Below, in pieces: positions 34,441 to 47,689 of a DNA stretch of 64,000 nt. Where the stretch lies: assembly GCF_021155765.1 (NCBI RefSeq), contig NC_060118.1, positions 6,324,001 through 6,388,000 of the forward strand, read 5' to 3'. The notes under the pieces are model-generated. The model worked only from the letters and a program-made list of their open reading frames with translations. It did no database searches and was not told the origin of the DNA. The DNA is from Diprion similis. Its lineage: Eukaryota; Arthropoda; Insecta; Hymenoptera; Diprionidae. Within the stretch, counting starts at the first letter, position 1. Each line of letters starts with the position of its first letter. The position numbers and the translations under genes were made by a program.

Positions 34441-35690
34441 TAAAAATTTCACGCTTCGCGTTTTTACCGCATAAATTTTGATTATACTTGACGTTTTTTT
34501 TTATTTTGTTCTCTCTTCTTTGTACTTCTTTTTTTCGTCAGCCTTAATTACTAGTTTCGTAGCTATTTGTCTTGCCTTTACTTTTTTTTTTTTTTTTTTT
34601 CCACACCTCGTTTAACTTTTTAAAGAAAATATATCTACTTTTTTTTTTTACTTTGTGATCGTTATTGAATTACGTATGTCTGCTGTGTAATAAGTTCGTA
34701 GTGTACGCATGGATTTCACGTATGATAAATAAAGTGCAGGTTAATGAAAAAGTTATATTGTATACTTGGGGAATTAGGATGGAAATAAATGCAACGAAGA
34801 CTCAAGCGTTGACTGCAGTGTAAATGAATCGCAAGTTTTAACGGGATTTTTAATAAACTCCTGAATTAAACATCTTGACTAATTGTCGATGAAATTTTGT
34901 TTTTTCAATTAAATTGTTATCCAAGAATTAGTAAAATGAGGCGTCAATTCTGGATCGTTGATATTTGCACGCTGCAAATCACGTTGCGAATATACGAAAA
35001 TGAGATCGTTTCAAAACGTGCGAGGGATACGAGGTATAAGTAAATATGTTAAACTGAAAATAAAGTTTATAAAACAAAAATAAAAGTAGCTACCCCAAAA
35101 ATTACCGACGAATTAAATTTCGCTTAACGTAATAGAGATCGTATAATCACATGTCGTACCTGTGAAAGTGACCGCGTGAGTGATCGTCTACAATGTGAAA
35201 GTGAAACGTAACAATCGCGTGGATATAAAAATAAGAATAATTAATCACAGTCGTTACAACGATAAATTTTAAACAATCTACATAATAATTATACGTGTGA
35301 TCGATGTTTACGGGAAGTGTAATTATTAAGTAAATGTATAATAAATCGTGTTGTAATTCTTCTTCTCAACAAGGGTGTCGTCAATAATTCAATAAACAAA
35401 TGACAGGAATAAATACGAATGAATAATAATTACGATATATGTTACGTGGATTATGCATTATGTGTAATGTTTCAATGTGAGAGTAATGATGTATCGATAA
35501 TCGAATATTCCTAACTGGGAAGAGAAAGAAAAAAAAAAAAAAAAAAAAAAAGAAAAAAATAAATAATTATAACAATGTGCAACGATTATTGCAAGAATAT
35601 CTGGTTTAGAGTCTCATGACGCTTTTAAGGTCTAACGTAAAACTGGATAAAGTGTCATCTCAGTGCAGTGCAGTGATTATACGTGTAAAA
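34441..35690. other. Probable 5' UTR / upstream region
   Basis: AT-rich, with poly-T and poly-A runs (notably 35529-35551). It would be the 5' UTR if transcription begins in the CpG-rich block. Confidence 0.35.
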
Positions 35691-35751
35691 ATGTGGTTTC
35701 ACTTATTTCCTGTTTTCATCATACTGATATTTCGGGCGAATCAAATTCAAG
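35691..35751 (+). CDS. First coding exon of a secreted or membrane protein (partial)
   Basis: ATG at 35691 encodes MWFHLFPVFIILIFRANQIQ, a textbook signal peptide. It is followed directly by the strong donor AAG|GTAAGC at 35752 (phase 1). Phase-1 splicing right after the signal peptide is typical of secreted and cell-surface proteins, including those with immunoglobulin-like or EGF modules. The rest of the gene would lie to the right across a very long intron, perhaps beyond the window. Identity is unknown. Confidence 0.55.
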
Positions 35752-36954
35752 GTAAGCCTAGTCGTTTAATTAATAACTAGACGAAAGTTTGTCCCTGTCA
35801 TTTATTATGAATCCCAAGTTTTAACAATTTTATTAAAGATAGTCCAAAAATTCAATTTGTAGAATACAATTGAATTGCGGGTAATCAAAATTTGCAGCGG
35901 AAATTTTTTAATACTTTAAAGCGACGATATTTTGACAGGTTTTGCTCAACTCATTTGTTTCCGGTGTAAAAAAATGTAATCTTTTTAAAAAGGATAATAC
36001 TTTCCGATTCATGAGGTTACAGTTGGTAACGTTATTGTTATGATTTACGTTTTGAAAAAATCTTTATTTCCCAATTGCCTTGTATCAAAAGTCACTAGAA
36101 ACTTGTAAAATAGTAATTTTTTCCCCCAATGTTTTGTCGCTAACGTTACTAACTTCAGTCTCGTTCAGATTTTGCGATTGCTTCACGCGTTGGACTTTTT
36201 CCGAATTCGAGTTTTCCTTATATTCGAACTCGTCTCGGTTGTGTTTGATATTCTTTTTTTTTATTCTTATACGTGTATATAAATGCAGAAACTGTTTTAT
36301 TCGCGACACATTGAAGACACATCGAAATAAATCTTAATATCGATAAAACCGACTTATCCCTGAATTACTTGATATTCAATTGGATACGATTTGATTTGAA
36401 TGTAGTTTAGTTGAATCAATATATGTACATAGTGAACATTCAGTTGCAGAAGCTAATGAATTCTAAATCGATTCAATTGAATTTCTCCTTTGCCGGAGGA
36501 AAAGTCACTGGATCAAAATACGTTGCGCCGGATCAGCCTTGTAAATAATTCCTTTATTTTTGAGTCGCGTAAAAATCAGAAGAGAATAAAATAATATCGA
36601 ACTCGACGTTTATCTGCTGATAAATTTTGCGATGGATAAATTTTTTCAAGCCTCGTATTTCTTTTTGTCTTCTCGTCATCATCGACACGAAATAAGAAGC
36701 ATGAGATTTTTGCTATGCGGGTCGAAGCGTTCAAAAAATATTTCCAAAAAACTTGATTCGTTATAGGTAATAGAAAATTCTAGTAAAATGGATATTGTTG
36801 CAATAACAATTTAAATATTTTTAGAGAATTATGAGAGAATAGGAAATTATTTGTCGCGATTATTGTTGTCATTACTACATTTTATGGTTATTCTTCAACA
36901 TTAAATGTGTTTGATTAGTTTATTGCATTTTTCCACTTAAATAATTCTTAACCT
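35752..36954. other. Intron sequence (inferred)
   Basis: No gene or repeat recognised; AT-rich. Confidence 0.35.
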
Positions 36955-37475
36955 TTAGATCGCCGGAAAATCTAAATATAGGCGCTGTGGAGCAATCTAT
37001 CAGCACTTTGTACTTAGGGGTGTTTGAGGTCGCTGATTACGAATCTGAAATCGAATTTTCGAAATTCAAGATGGTGGACCAAAATCCGAAAAGTCACTCG
37101 ATTTGCATGAAACTCGGTATTCCAGGGTTTTCGAGGTCACTGATCACGAATCTAAGCTCAAAATTTCAAATTCATTATGGTGGATTCAATATATGGTTGC
37201 GTAAAGTGACTTTTTAAATTTTTGTACGCCACATTGGATCCGCCATCTTGAATTTCGAAAATATTATTCCAGATTCGTTATCAGTGACTCCAAGAACCCC
37301 ACATTCAGGTCTTATGCAAAACTACAACTTTTGGATTTTTCTCTACCATTAACTGCCGAAAAACCTAAATATAAGTTCTACGTGTGATCGGAACTTTGTA
37401 TAAGTAATATTTAAGATATAGGTATACTATTTAGGGACTTTCAAGGGGATAAAGCTCATAAAATCTCGTCAGTCT
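36955..37475 (-). repeat. Dispersed repeat family 3, copy B (inverted)
   Basis: Inverted homologue of 25361-25778, slightly longer. It is internally palindromic: GATTACGAATCTGAAATCGA near 37035 pairs with the 37250-37280 region. It contains the AAATTCAAGATGGTGGA word twice in direct and once in inverted orientation. Confidence 0.8.
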
Positions 37476-37830
37476 AAAGGTCAATATTGTCCTTAATGCC
37501 TTAATGCCCGTTGAATTTGATCAACTCATACTTTATTTCAAAACATGTCTGTCGTATTAAAAGCTTATGCAAGTTGGGTGATTTGTACAGGACTTATTTG
37601 CAGATAAGATAAACCATTATTCAGTAAACTTGGACAAACCTTCGAATTTGTAATCAATGAATGATGCTCGATAATGTAATTCGCTTTATTAGATTAACAA
37701 TTACTGAATTGCTTTGACAGAAATTCATGGATTTTTTATCAAACGGAGGTGACAGTTTTCTATCAAAAAGTCGATTTTTTACTTTAAATATCGGTTTCTT
37801 AATTTTGTAGTCCAGAAATTTTTTTTTTCA

Positions 37831-38197
37831 CTTAAGGGTATGAAGTACTTCTACCTTTACCGACCGAGCGAACTCATCCTTTTTCTCAGTACATTGAATA
37901 AACAAATGAACGGAAGGGGTTTAAATTATCTTTTACATTGCATGCAATGCATTTCCGGAAAGAATGAGGAGCTTAAGGGCGAGTTTGCTCGATCGGTAAG
38001 AGTAGGAATACTACGTAGCCTTAATCACTTCACTTATATCCCGAAAATCGTCAAGAAAATGGGTGCTTTTTTGACACGTGTTACTATTTCCACATTTCCC
38101 GCATTTCAGGGACCAAAAAGTTCATAGTTAAGATACTTTGCGCATTTTCGCATTTTGCTCGGTCGGTAAGGGTAGGACTACTACGTAGCCTTAATCG
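37831..38197. mobile_element. Foldback element with about 41-bp terminal repeats and an internal copy
   Basis: The left end 37831-37872 (ACTTCTACCTTTACCGACCG) is inverted at 38157-38197. A third, direct copy of the right-end sequence lies at 37987-38027 (TCGGTAAGAGTAGGAATACT). The 95-residue frame across it is not a gene. Confidence 0.65.
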
Positions 38198-38999
38198 CAC
38201 ACCGTACGTATACATCCCTAACGAATGAGGGTACTCCGCATTAGCTGAACACAAGCGTCGTTCCATCTCTTTATTATCCACGTCACGCCCCGCACGTTGT
38301 ACATATTCTACAAATTCTTACCGGCAATTTGACCCTCCTCCCAGTCTGCAAATGTGCTGCGACGTACAAGAAATTACACTCCTAACACATTCACCGTCAG
38401 CCTCTGTGCCTTAGCGGAGTTCCCCTTTCCTCTTTTTGTATAAACATTCTCCGCTCCCTCGTTAAGTCTCCTCTTGTTTAGGAAAATGGAAGCGACGGTA
38501 CAAGTTCATTAGGTATGGCGGAAGATGAGAATCGGTAGGAAATAAAAGTAACGAACAACATGTGATTGAATTTTTTTTACCAACAATTTTGTAATCGGTA
38601 AAAAAGTTACTTCACGTACTCTCTGAAGGATTGCATCTGAAGGATTATTTACACTTGTCCTGAAATTATAAGCTCAACGTAACTTCAAATCGTAAATCGA
38701 GCTTACGGGTTAAAATGAAAAAATTTTCTGTCAGTAGTGAAAGTCAGGTTTATCAATCGCTTGATATTCTACTTTGTAGAAAAAGAAAGAGAAAATAAGA
38801 AACACCCTTTTGCACTTCCAAAAAAAAATCACAATGTCAAATATTTGGGCATATAATTTTTTCCAAGTGATTTATTTGGCGTTTAAAATGCTGCAATTAA
38901 AACGGTTCGAAAATTTTATACCATTTCTTTTACCTTCCAGCTAACTCTTTGTTCTTTTTTTTCCTTACCCTCTCCCTTTTGTTTTCATCAAATATATAA
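38198..38999. other. Non-coding
   Basis: A GC-richer stretch at 38280-38480 without an open frame, then AT-rich DNA. Nothing assignable. Confidence 0.35.
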
Positions 39000-39025
39000 A
39001 ATTTAATCACACGTGTGATTAAATT
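39000..39025. promoter_or_regulatory. Perfect 26-bp palindrome centred on an E-box
   Basis: AATTTAATCACAC followed by its exact reverse complement, centred on CACACGTGTG, which contains the bHLH E-box CACGTG. It may be a bHLH (Myc, Clock/Cycle or Hairy-type) site or a cruciform-prone sequence. Confidence 0.5.
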
Positions 39026-42000
39026 CCCAAAGCCGTGAGACAAACGTGGGATTACGATTTTATAATCATCCTCAACCGTGTCGTTGTTCTTTTGTCGAAT
39101 ATATTGGGGCTTTTGAAAAATCTGAGCCCTTGCACACCACGAATAGCACATATCTAACAACCCTCTGGCTTCCTCCGATGTCCCTCCTCCACGGACCTGA
39201 GGTTTACAGAGAGAAACAAGGGAAGAGCTGTTACTCCTTTGTGTTAATTAATCGGTGCGCCAAAAACCCTTGTTATTCTCGGATTTATTGTATAGGTACA
39301 CGTGTATCCATGTATGTATGTACATATACAATATTCCAGTTGAAATAGGTCTGAATTCAAAATACTCGGATACCGCTGCATTTTTGTATATAGGGATCGT
39401 CAACCCTTAGGAACTGAATCCTGAACACATTTTTGAGTTGCATAGCCAGCGTTTCGAGAAAACAACAAAATTTGACCTTTTTTGCGTTTCCCTTAAAAAC
39501 TGCCATCGATAGATAAAAAATGACTCGAACATCGTGTAGAGCGGAAAATTCTACATCGAATTATATCGTCATATGTCGAAAACGGAGTTGGATTAACAAA
39601 TTAAAAAGAAAGAAATTATCTCACCAAAATTCCCCAGATTCCCCAGATAATTGGAACTTCTGTAATTCATACAATAACCAAATGAGCATCGAATATCCTG
39701 TATTAAAATGATTTTTAAACAATACAGTACCGAAATCAAATAAATGAATTCCAATTAACAAGAATATAGTAAAAATTCGTACCGTCGTGAAATTTGAAAT
39801 TTTTTTGTAGGTTCTATGCAGTGAATCATATGCGTACCCACACGCAGCGAGGGTATCGAAGCATCTCGTTAAAATTTTAACGAACGCGATGGTGTTCGTG
39901 TTTATTTGCGTTTCTCCTCATTCTACCACATCTCCTCCACTTAGTTTATTTTTTTTTAACCCTTATTTATTTATTTATTTATTTATTTTTATATTCACTA
40001 AACTACGATGTACCTATACGCCGTGCCTTATATAATGTGTGCATCAGATAGAAGCGATGATGGCACAAAAAGTGCGAAGGGTGTGCAGTGCAGGCCCTTC
40101 ATTAATAAAAGTCTCCCCCGCCATCGTCTGGCAGGTCGAAGTGAACAGATTGAAAGAGATCGAGGAACTTGAATAGGGCATATCTTTGCAGGGCTGAGCC
40201 GCAGAACCAACCCTCGCCTCACATTCCACCCTTCGCTCTTCTGTTCTCAGAACATATACCTACCCTTTGCTCCGGGGAGCGAGGCGCGATAAGCGTCACA
40301 GATCTTGTACAATTCCGTTAAAAACCGCCTCTCTTCCACGTCATCGGCCATACCATGTACTATATATATATATATATTTATATATACATGTATATATGTA
40401 TGTGTATAAGGTCGTCGCTTTGACACTCCTCGATGAAAGATTATTTCCTATTGAAATGACTCGTGCGTGTATAAATTTTGTGTGTCTATGTATTCGTACA
40501 TATGTATACATATATGTAAATGAAAAGAATTTTCTTATATCGATAATACATGTATAATGTAGCGAGAGGTTTACTTTTTAGCTGTGAGTATAAAGTATAT
40601 GTTGGATTTGAAAACGAATTAGGGGGAAGAAATGCGGAATAAGATTTGAAGGAAAATAAATGGAATAAAATCAAGTCGAAGTAATAATGTGCAAATGATT
40701 TTCATCGTGTATATAATTTATACTTGGTAAATAAGTTATTCGGAGTATATTTCGGCATAATTATATTCGCGTTATTCAAGATTCTGATTATATGTGAAAA
40801 TAAAGTATAAAGATAACAGGAAGGAAAGGAAAGTTAAAGGAATTGAAAAAAAAAAAAAAAAAAATAATATAGTGATAATAACAATGAGAGGAATAATGAT
40901 AATACAATCGGAGGTGGAATTTTATTAAATATTCTTGGGGCGTTAGCTGCTGGTACGAAAAAAAACGACCAAATTTAGGGCGAGGGTCAGGGTATGCAGC
41001 CTGCGAAGAAGACGATGAAGTCGAAAACTGATGGGCGCCGACTAAACGAGATTCTTGACGGAATGGAGGGTTGCGTGAAGCGATCAGAGTTTGTCATTTT
41101 TCACATTTTTTCGCTTTTCGATATAACCTCTTTTTCCACCATTCGTTGCAAAATTTCAAAATGCAATCTGATTATTGCAGTGTTAACTGAGCTAGCGTTA
41201 ACGTTACCTACTCAGTGTCAATGCAACATGGGTACGTAAAATAATCAAGTTAATGTGCCCAAAAGGTTAGAAGATTTAAAAACGAATAGAATCGTTTATT
41301 GAAATAATAATAATTGTAAGCTCATGTTTTTTCAATATTGCAGAACTTCGACGATTTCAGTAATTCAATTTTTACCTCGATCTCGTATTTTATTTCCATT
41401 TATTTCGACGAGACTGTAAGAAAAATAATAACAATAAACAAATTTTTATGAAAAAGTGTCGTCTTTTACCAACGAGATGAAATATACTTAATACTATAAG
41501 AAGGTGGTTTAAAGCGATTTATTTATTTCCTGAAAAATAGAGAAACGTTTAACAGTTTTATCCAGAGCATAAACCATTTTCTATGTAAACTTGGTGAGGA
41601 ATTAAAGTACCGTGAAACATGAGCCGTGGTTCCCTTCTTCTTCTTCTTTCTGTGTTTCTCTTCTTTTCTTTATCTTTCCGATTCCATATATCTGGTTGCT
41701 ATTCTTTTCGTTCTGCACCTGTCTTTTAGAACTAAATTCATCTCAGATTTTCAATTGCAGTAGTAGTGCAGAAGTGTAGGTTCCTTCAGGAGTTATTGCA
41801 ACAAAACACGATTAGTCTTCATATGGAGGAAATAAACTTTCCGATGATGACGAAATCATTCAAATCGGTTGAGTAGTTTAAGAGATCATCCGCAACCAAC
41901 AAACAAATAATTTTTTTCATAATACGTAGAAGTATAGATTTTCTCAGAAGCATTAGTGAAATAAGATTTTTCCAAATCATTTGAGCCGTTTTTGCAATGT

Positions 42001-42299
42001 GACCATATACTATACATACATACAGACTGAGTAGCGTCCTCGGCCTGAGTCGATTAGAATCAGACGGAATCGACACCAGCGCTTCAATAGTCTCAATGGA
42101 ACCAACGAATCACGTGGTTCACCTTATGTGTCATTGGTTAAAGTGGCAGAATCATGTGACTAAACGTGTTCCTAATAGGCTATGACCCACGTGACCCGTT
42201 AGTTTAACTTCGGGTATTGCAGCGTTAGTATCGGCATTTGAGGCTATTTTTCAGCACAAAATGCATCGTGCTAGAAGCATAGAAGTCCAGTTAATATAG
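39026..42299. other. Non-coding, microsatellite-bearing
   Basis: No supportable gene. TTTA repeats at about 39964-39990, (TA)n at 40361-40385, and a poly-A run at 40848-40864. Confidence 0.4.
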
Positions 42300-42394
42300 A
42301 GATCAGTGACTAACTGTCATAAGTTCCGATGACAGGTCGCTGCCGACCGGACAAAAGATCTGCTTTTGGTCTAGAATTTTAGTCACTGATATGA
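42300..42394. repeat. Short inverted repeat (possible mini-element)
   Basis: ATCAGTGACTAA near 42302-42313 pairs with TTAGTCACTGAT near 42381-42392. The interior is about 67 bp and contains CGATGACAGGTCGC/GACCGG words. Confidence 0.4.
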
Positions 42395-43234
42395 TTTTAG
42401 CATATGTATACATGTACGTTAGACCGTTCCAGCGAAAGCTGGACTCACTCTGTAGAGGTAAAAAACAAACAAACAAACAAACTCTCTTTCTTTATAATAG
42501 TAGTGAAGATGTATACGTTTATCTCTTCTGTTGGTTGTTGAGCTTGATCAAATATGCATTGCCACTTCTGATTTTCTTCCAATTCTTCTTTTCGTAGCTT
42601 GCTAAAACTGCTGCACTGTATACCTACAAACGTTAAACAATACTCCTAAGGTGAATCCCCTGGACTTGGGTAGGCTGGCAGGATCAGGTTACGACTCACT
42701 TAGGTCTGGTCGCCTGAGTAACCTAGTTGCTTACAGAGTCCTCACCTGTTTGCTATACACACTCATCCGACCCCTTTATCACCCAAGCCGAGTTTAAATC
42801 CGTTCGGTCTGCCTGCCAGCGTTTTATGTCGTTATCCCATAACAGGATTCTCTTATATTCTTTTTGTGTATACATGTTATAATATATCGGCTGATATACA
42901 GGCCTAATGTACACATGCATGCACCTGTTTGCATATTTACTTTTTTCGTGTGCCTTTATGAGAAACGTAAAAAATAATTGACATTATATCGGTAGAGTAT
43001 TAACCTTATGGTAAGACTATTCATGTATGGTGTTACCGAAGCAGGGTGAAAATGATATAAGAAACACAAGCCTGCCAGTTTCTTACCAGATTCGGTTGGT
43101 TAAGTTTTTTTTTAGGAACGCGAGAGAAACTGAGTCGAAACAGCACCTCTCACTGATTGGTAGAGAAAAAGAGCTTTTTATTTTTTCTAAACTCCGTAGC
43201 AGAAACTTCTGGAACTCCATTTTCTGATGAATTA
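42395..43234. other. Non-coding
   Basis: No gene recognised. Imperfect repeats of GCCTGCCAG/CTGGCAGG occur around 42674 and 42820. Confidence 0.35.
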
Positions 43235-43464
43235 TTAAACCTTTACCCTGTCACATGGGGGCTTTGTGCTTGCGTGATTTTTTTCTATGTGCATATTATG
43301 TAAACTAGAAAGCGCGCGGCTTTCTTCCAGATGAATAATTAAGTGAACAAACTAGTGAATCTTCAACTATAAGAACTTTAAACAGCCAAAATGAGGGTAA
43401 AAAGCGACAAACCCTATGTGACAGCAAACGTATACTGGAAACCATGTGACAGGGTATGGTTTAA
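43235..43464. mobile_element. piggyBac-type MITE, 222 bp with TTAA duplications
   Basis: TTAA at 43235-43238 and 43461-43464 flank terminal inverted repeats: ACCTTTACCCTGTCACATGG at the left, and the inverse of CCATGTGACAGGGTATGGT at the right. A subterminal CCTATGTGACAG copy lies inside. There is no transposase. TTAA target duplication is the hallmark of the piggyBac superfamily. Confidence 0.85.
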
Positions 43465-44639
43465 CATTTGAATCACTCAAAGAGCTGTTAAAAATAACGG
43501 TTTATCAAATCTGTGCGGATGTAAGTAGCTACAAACTGTGTTCTTATGTCATAGACAGTAGTCTATGCATATATGTATATATGTATAATTTGCAGATAAG
43601 CGTTATGCTGCAATATGGCGTGTTTATATCCAAACGAGTCGGTGGGGTTGGTTCCCTTTGTCGGGATTTACAATATAGAAATTCTTGTTAGGTATCGCCG
43701 ACAGAAGCCCTTTCATCTTGTCTAAAGCGACAGTTATATTATCATTTAGTCGAACTAGCGTTTAATTTCAAGACTATCAATGTCGCTCGGTTGTGCGTTT
43801 CAAAGAGGCACTAGACTACTTCCGCTCGGTGATTAATTACACGAAAATATATATAAAACTTGTTTCGAGTTTCTGCGTAATTCTCACGTGCATTCTGCTT
43901 TAATTTTCCTTTGTTATCCAGTTGCTCTTCTTATCTCTTCAACGTTGTCATATTGAAGAGAGGGACTCAATTTACTGTACCTGACAACTTGACTTTTTTC
44001 CCTACTCGAAAAGCGTTGCATTGTTGCAATTTTCGCAACAAAATTGAAATCTGTGTCACTGTTCTCGATGGGATAAGTGGAATGCTAGATCATCGGAAAA
44101 ATGGAAACTAAAAAAGCCACTCCATATATAGATAATAGGACACGAACGATTTCCATTTTTTCAATGTGACCTCTGGAATAGCCTGTTCGAATCCTCACGA
44201 TGATCGATCAGGGAGCTTTCCAGTTAGAGTGGGTGATAGAATCCATGAATACGGATCGGAAACGTTTTGCCACAAAGCATCGGTGGATGATCTAAAAGCA
44301 CTCACTATTTTAGCTTGCGTATTGATATTAATAATGGCTGCAGAATCGTCAAGGTGGTAACTGCTTCACAGTTTAATAATATCCCAATTATTTCATATTT
44401 CAACACCGAATCACAGACATTTCATAGAACTCCACAGATATTCCATAGAGTGTCATAATAATGAACGCGGAAAACTCGGTAAATACAATATTTTGTAGAA
44501 ATAGGTGTGAAGAAAAAAAAAAAAAAATAAGAACACATTATTAACGAACCGTAATACAAAACCAAATGTAATACCACACTGCCACCATTTCAAAAGCATT
44601 TCATAGCGTTCCAAAAGTCACATTTCATTGTGTTCCAAC
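43465..44639. other. Non-coding
   Basis: No gene supported. A poly-A run lies at 44513-44527. Confidence 0.35.
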
Positions 44640-45260
44640 GAGGCTTGTTCGAGCCACTTGACAAGCCAGCACAAATGGTTTCGAGCATAGAATGGACAAT
44701 TTTGGTCAACTATTGATCGTCCCTCGGTGAATTTCTTTCATTCGCGTTCAAGTCTACGAGCCTCTCTTCTCAGTTTCCAATGGTAACATGATCCTCGATG
44801 ATCTTGTGTGCGCGACAAAAGAACGTGGGGTTGCTGGTCGGGCAGTTGAACCTAGGGGACCATCCTGCCCAGGGCAAGGGCCAAGAGGGTCGCTCTCGTT
44901 GTTTGCGGACCGAAGTATTCAGTGTCCTGAACTAGTCCAGTGGATTGGCTATGGATCGTCAAGTTTAGGCGCAGCGCACAGGTTGGGTAGGGTTAACTTT
45001 CAGGGGCGGACCGGAAGCCACGACGCCTGTACGGGAGGCTCTCGCGAAACCAACTAACCGCTTCTAATTTGAGAACCGTAGCAAAAACCCTTGAAGGCAA
45101 AAAAGGTTGCGCCCACTAAGAGGCAAGAGCCAGGAAGAAAGAACGCGAGACTGGGGAGCTCAGCCTAATTCAGTACTCAGCCCTCCAGGGGTTGTTCTCG
45201 GATTTTGAACTAAACTTTTCGCGGTCGTTACCGCGCTTAAAACTCCGCACCACCTACAGA
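44640..45260. other. Unexplained GC-rich block
   Basis: About 600 bp with much higher GC than its flanks (for example ccatcctgcccagggcaagg). An 89-codon plus-strand frame (44788-45057) has no family likeness. It does not look like rRNA to me. Candidates are a retrotransposon UTR, an untranslated exon, or foreign DNA. Confidence 0.4.
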
Positions 45261-47689
45261 TTTATAGCCCTTCTCATCCCCCCTCCTCCTCCCAACCCCT
45301 TTCCGCATCAACCGAATGACTGTAAGTGTGGTTATGTTACAATGTGCCGCGAATTACAAAGCTAGAATCTTTGAATACATGTCTTATGTGTTTAAAGATT
45401 AAAAAAAAAAAAAAATACTTCTCGTCTTTTTCTTGGCTTTTTTTTTGTTTTGCAATCGGAATACTTTTTTTTTTTTTTTCTATACACAATTTCGAAACTA
45501 ATATTATATTTACATAAAGAAAAACTTTGCCAATTTTTTTTTACCGACGTAATCGATCGCCTCTCTTCACGTTCTTTATTCGAAATTTCCGTTGTAAAAT
45601 AATTAGAAACATGTTTCAATTTGGTGAGAAAAATGGATGAGTTCTTTTTCTTTTTTTCGTCTATTTTATTTAGATGTATGTGGGATAAATTTTAGGCTGC
45701 GCAATTAAAATTATTACGATGCGTCTTTGGAAAGAGACGTTATTTTGCAAGTTTAGGATTATTTGACATTTAGTAAATTGTTAATAGAGCGTAAAAAAAT
45801 TTAGAATTTGTAAATTTGACTTCTTCGGGTATTCTAAAGGTGCAATATGGTGATATTTTTTTCAACGTTTTTCGATACATTAACCTTACTAACTTCAGAC
45901 TCGTTCTATTTTCATATTGTTTATTGAACCAGTGACGAGTTGAGCTATATGTATCCGGTTAAACAAAAAATGTTCCAGCAGGTTTACTAAAATTTTTTGA
46001 TTTATTAACCACTTTTTGGTGTATCAGTAAGTGAAAATGAAGTAAAAATGATATATTTAATGTTGGTATTACAAAAATTATGTTTCATGTTTACTAACAG
46101 ATATGTAAAACAAATAACACGAATATAAAGTCGATCTGCTGGGACATTATGTTTAGTTAAATTTTTCTAACAGCGATTCGATATAAAAATTTCGGCGAAG
46201 GTTTAATTAATCAACGTTTGAACCGGAAGCATTTAATCTGGACTTACTAGCGTGGCCTGTTGTGTAAATTATACAAGCAGGTATATATGTATAATATTGT
46301 ATAATGCATAACAGTATTTGTGTACAAAGTAAATATGGAGCAGAAGGCGTTTGACTTTAGCAAAGCTTTCATAACGTGGGTGTAATTAAACAAGCTTCTG
46401 CCAATATCATCGACGGATGGTATACATTGAAGGAAGGAGAATTTCAAATCTTATTAAAATATGTACTCAAACAATTAGCAAACGAGTAAATTGTTCTGAA
46501 TTACTTTCGCCAGTTAATTATTTACTTGATTGAGTGAAGAATAAACATTTGAAAGATAGAAATTACTAATATATAATACCGTTAGAAATTATTCAAATCA
46601 CGTTTACACATCGTAACTTACTTGTGATTATGTACATCATGTTTTATTATTCAAATCAGGGTTTAACATTACTTTATTGCTGTGTAAACATTAGAATTCT
46701 CTCAACTGTAGACATACAGTGGAATTTTATGTATATGGAACATTCTATGCCAAACTTCACGGGTTTTAAATTACATTTTTAGGTTGACTGAAACCTTTTC
46801 AAGCGGTAGTAGCACCTTCAAAAGTGTCAGTTTTGTGTTTCTATTCCACAATTTACGAATTATGAATATTCAAATTTTTTCGTAGTTTCACCTGTTATAA
46901 ATTTGAAAAAAAGTTTTATTTCTGTTTCGTTTATTTTAAGACCCGCATTGTATTGGAATAACTTTTCTACATTTTTCCCTGCTTTTTGAGAATTTCTCAC
47001 TCAAATCCTTGTATCTCTCAGACTTTATAGAAGTAGAATTCATTCAATGTTTTGAACAATTTTGACATGTATGTGGTAAAGTCGAAAAGATTTGATCTTT
47101 TAAAAATTTCCAAAATGCTTACCAGCATTTATTTTCATGAATCCAAAACAGTCAAGGTGCTAAAAAAATGATCTCATCATGAGTATGATGGTTCAGTGAA
47201 CTGGTATCAGAAAGTAAATTATTTTTTTGATGAATGTTTCAGAGTTTTGAAAAACTTGAAATTACGAAAGGCTTTGAATATTCATAATTTTGAAGTAGTC
47301 ATTCGTAAAAATCGCCTAATCCATAGATATCAAAAGATCCATACATCCCGCTTTTCCAAAGCTTATAACATATCGGAAACTACTGGTTTTTGGGTCTTAT
47401 GTGTCAATGAGAACTTTTGTTCGGCAGGATATGTACTAAACCGTTCTTAAAATCCAGCCATTTGGACCGGGAGCAAAGTTCCATAAGGATTTTGGGGGTT
47501 ACTTTCAGCGGAATAAAAAATGGAATTGTGTGAAAACAAAAAAAAAAAACTTAGTGCCATAAAAGTGCCTGACAATTTTTTCACTTTATAGTCTCAAAAC
47601 GAAACAACAAGTTTATACATCGTATAATAAATAAAGGAAAGAATTAGACGAAAGATTTTATTAGCAGAAAACCTTTCTCCCAGTGATTA
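45261..47689. other. Non-coding, AT-rich
   Basis: Poly-A/T runs near 45401 and 45466. No gene seen; the 84-residue frame at 47196-47450 is AT-rich and unrecognised. Confidence 0.4.

Noticed and set aside
44186-44200. GTTCGAATCC, like a tRNA T-arm / pol III box B
   Set aside because: No A box, acceptor stem or anticodon arm at the right distance, so no tRNA or tRNA-derived SINE can be supported.
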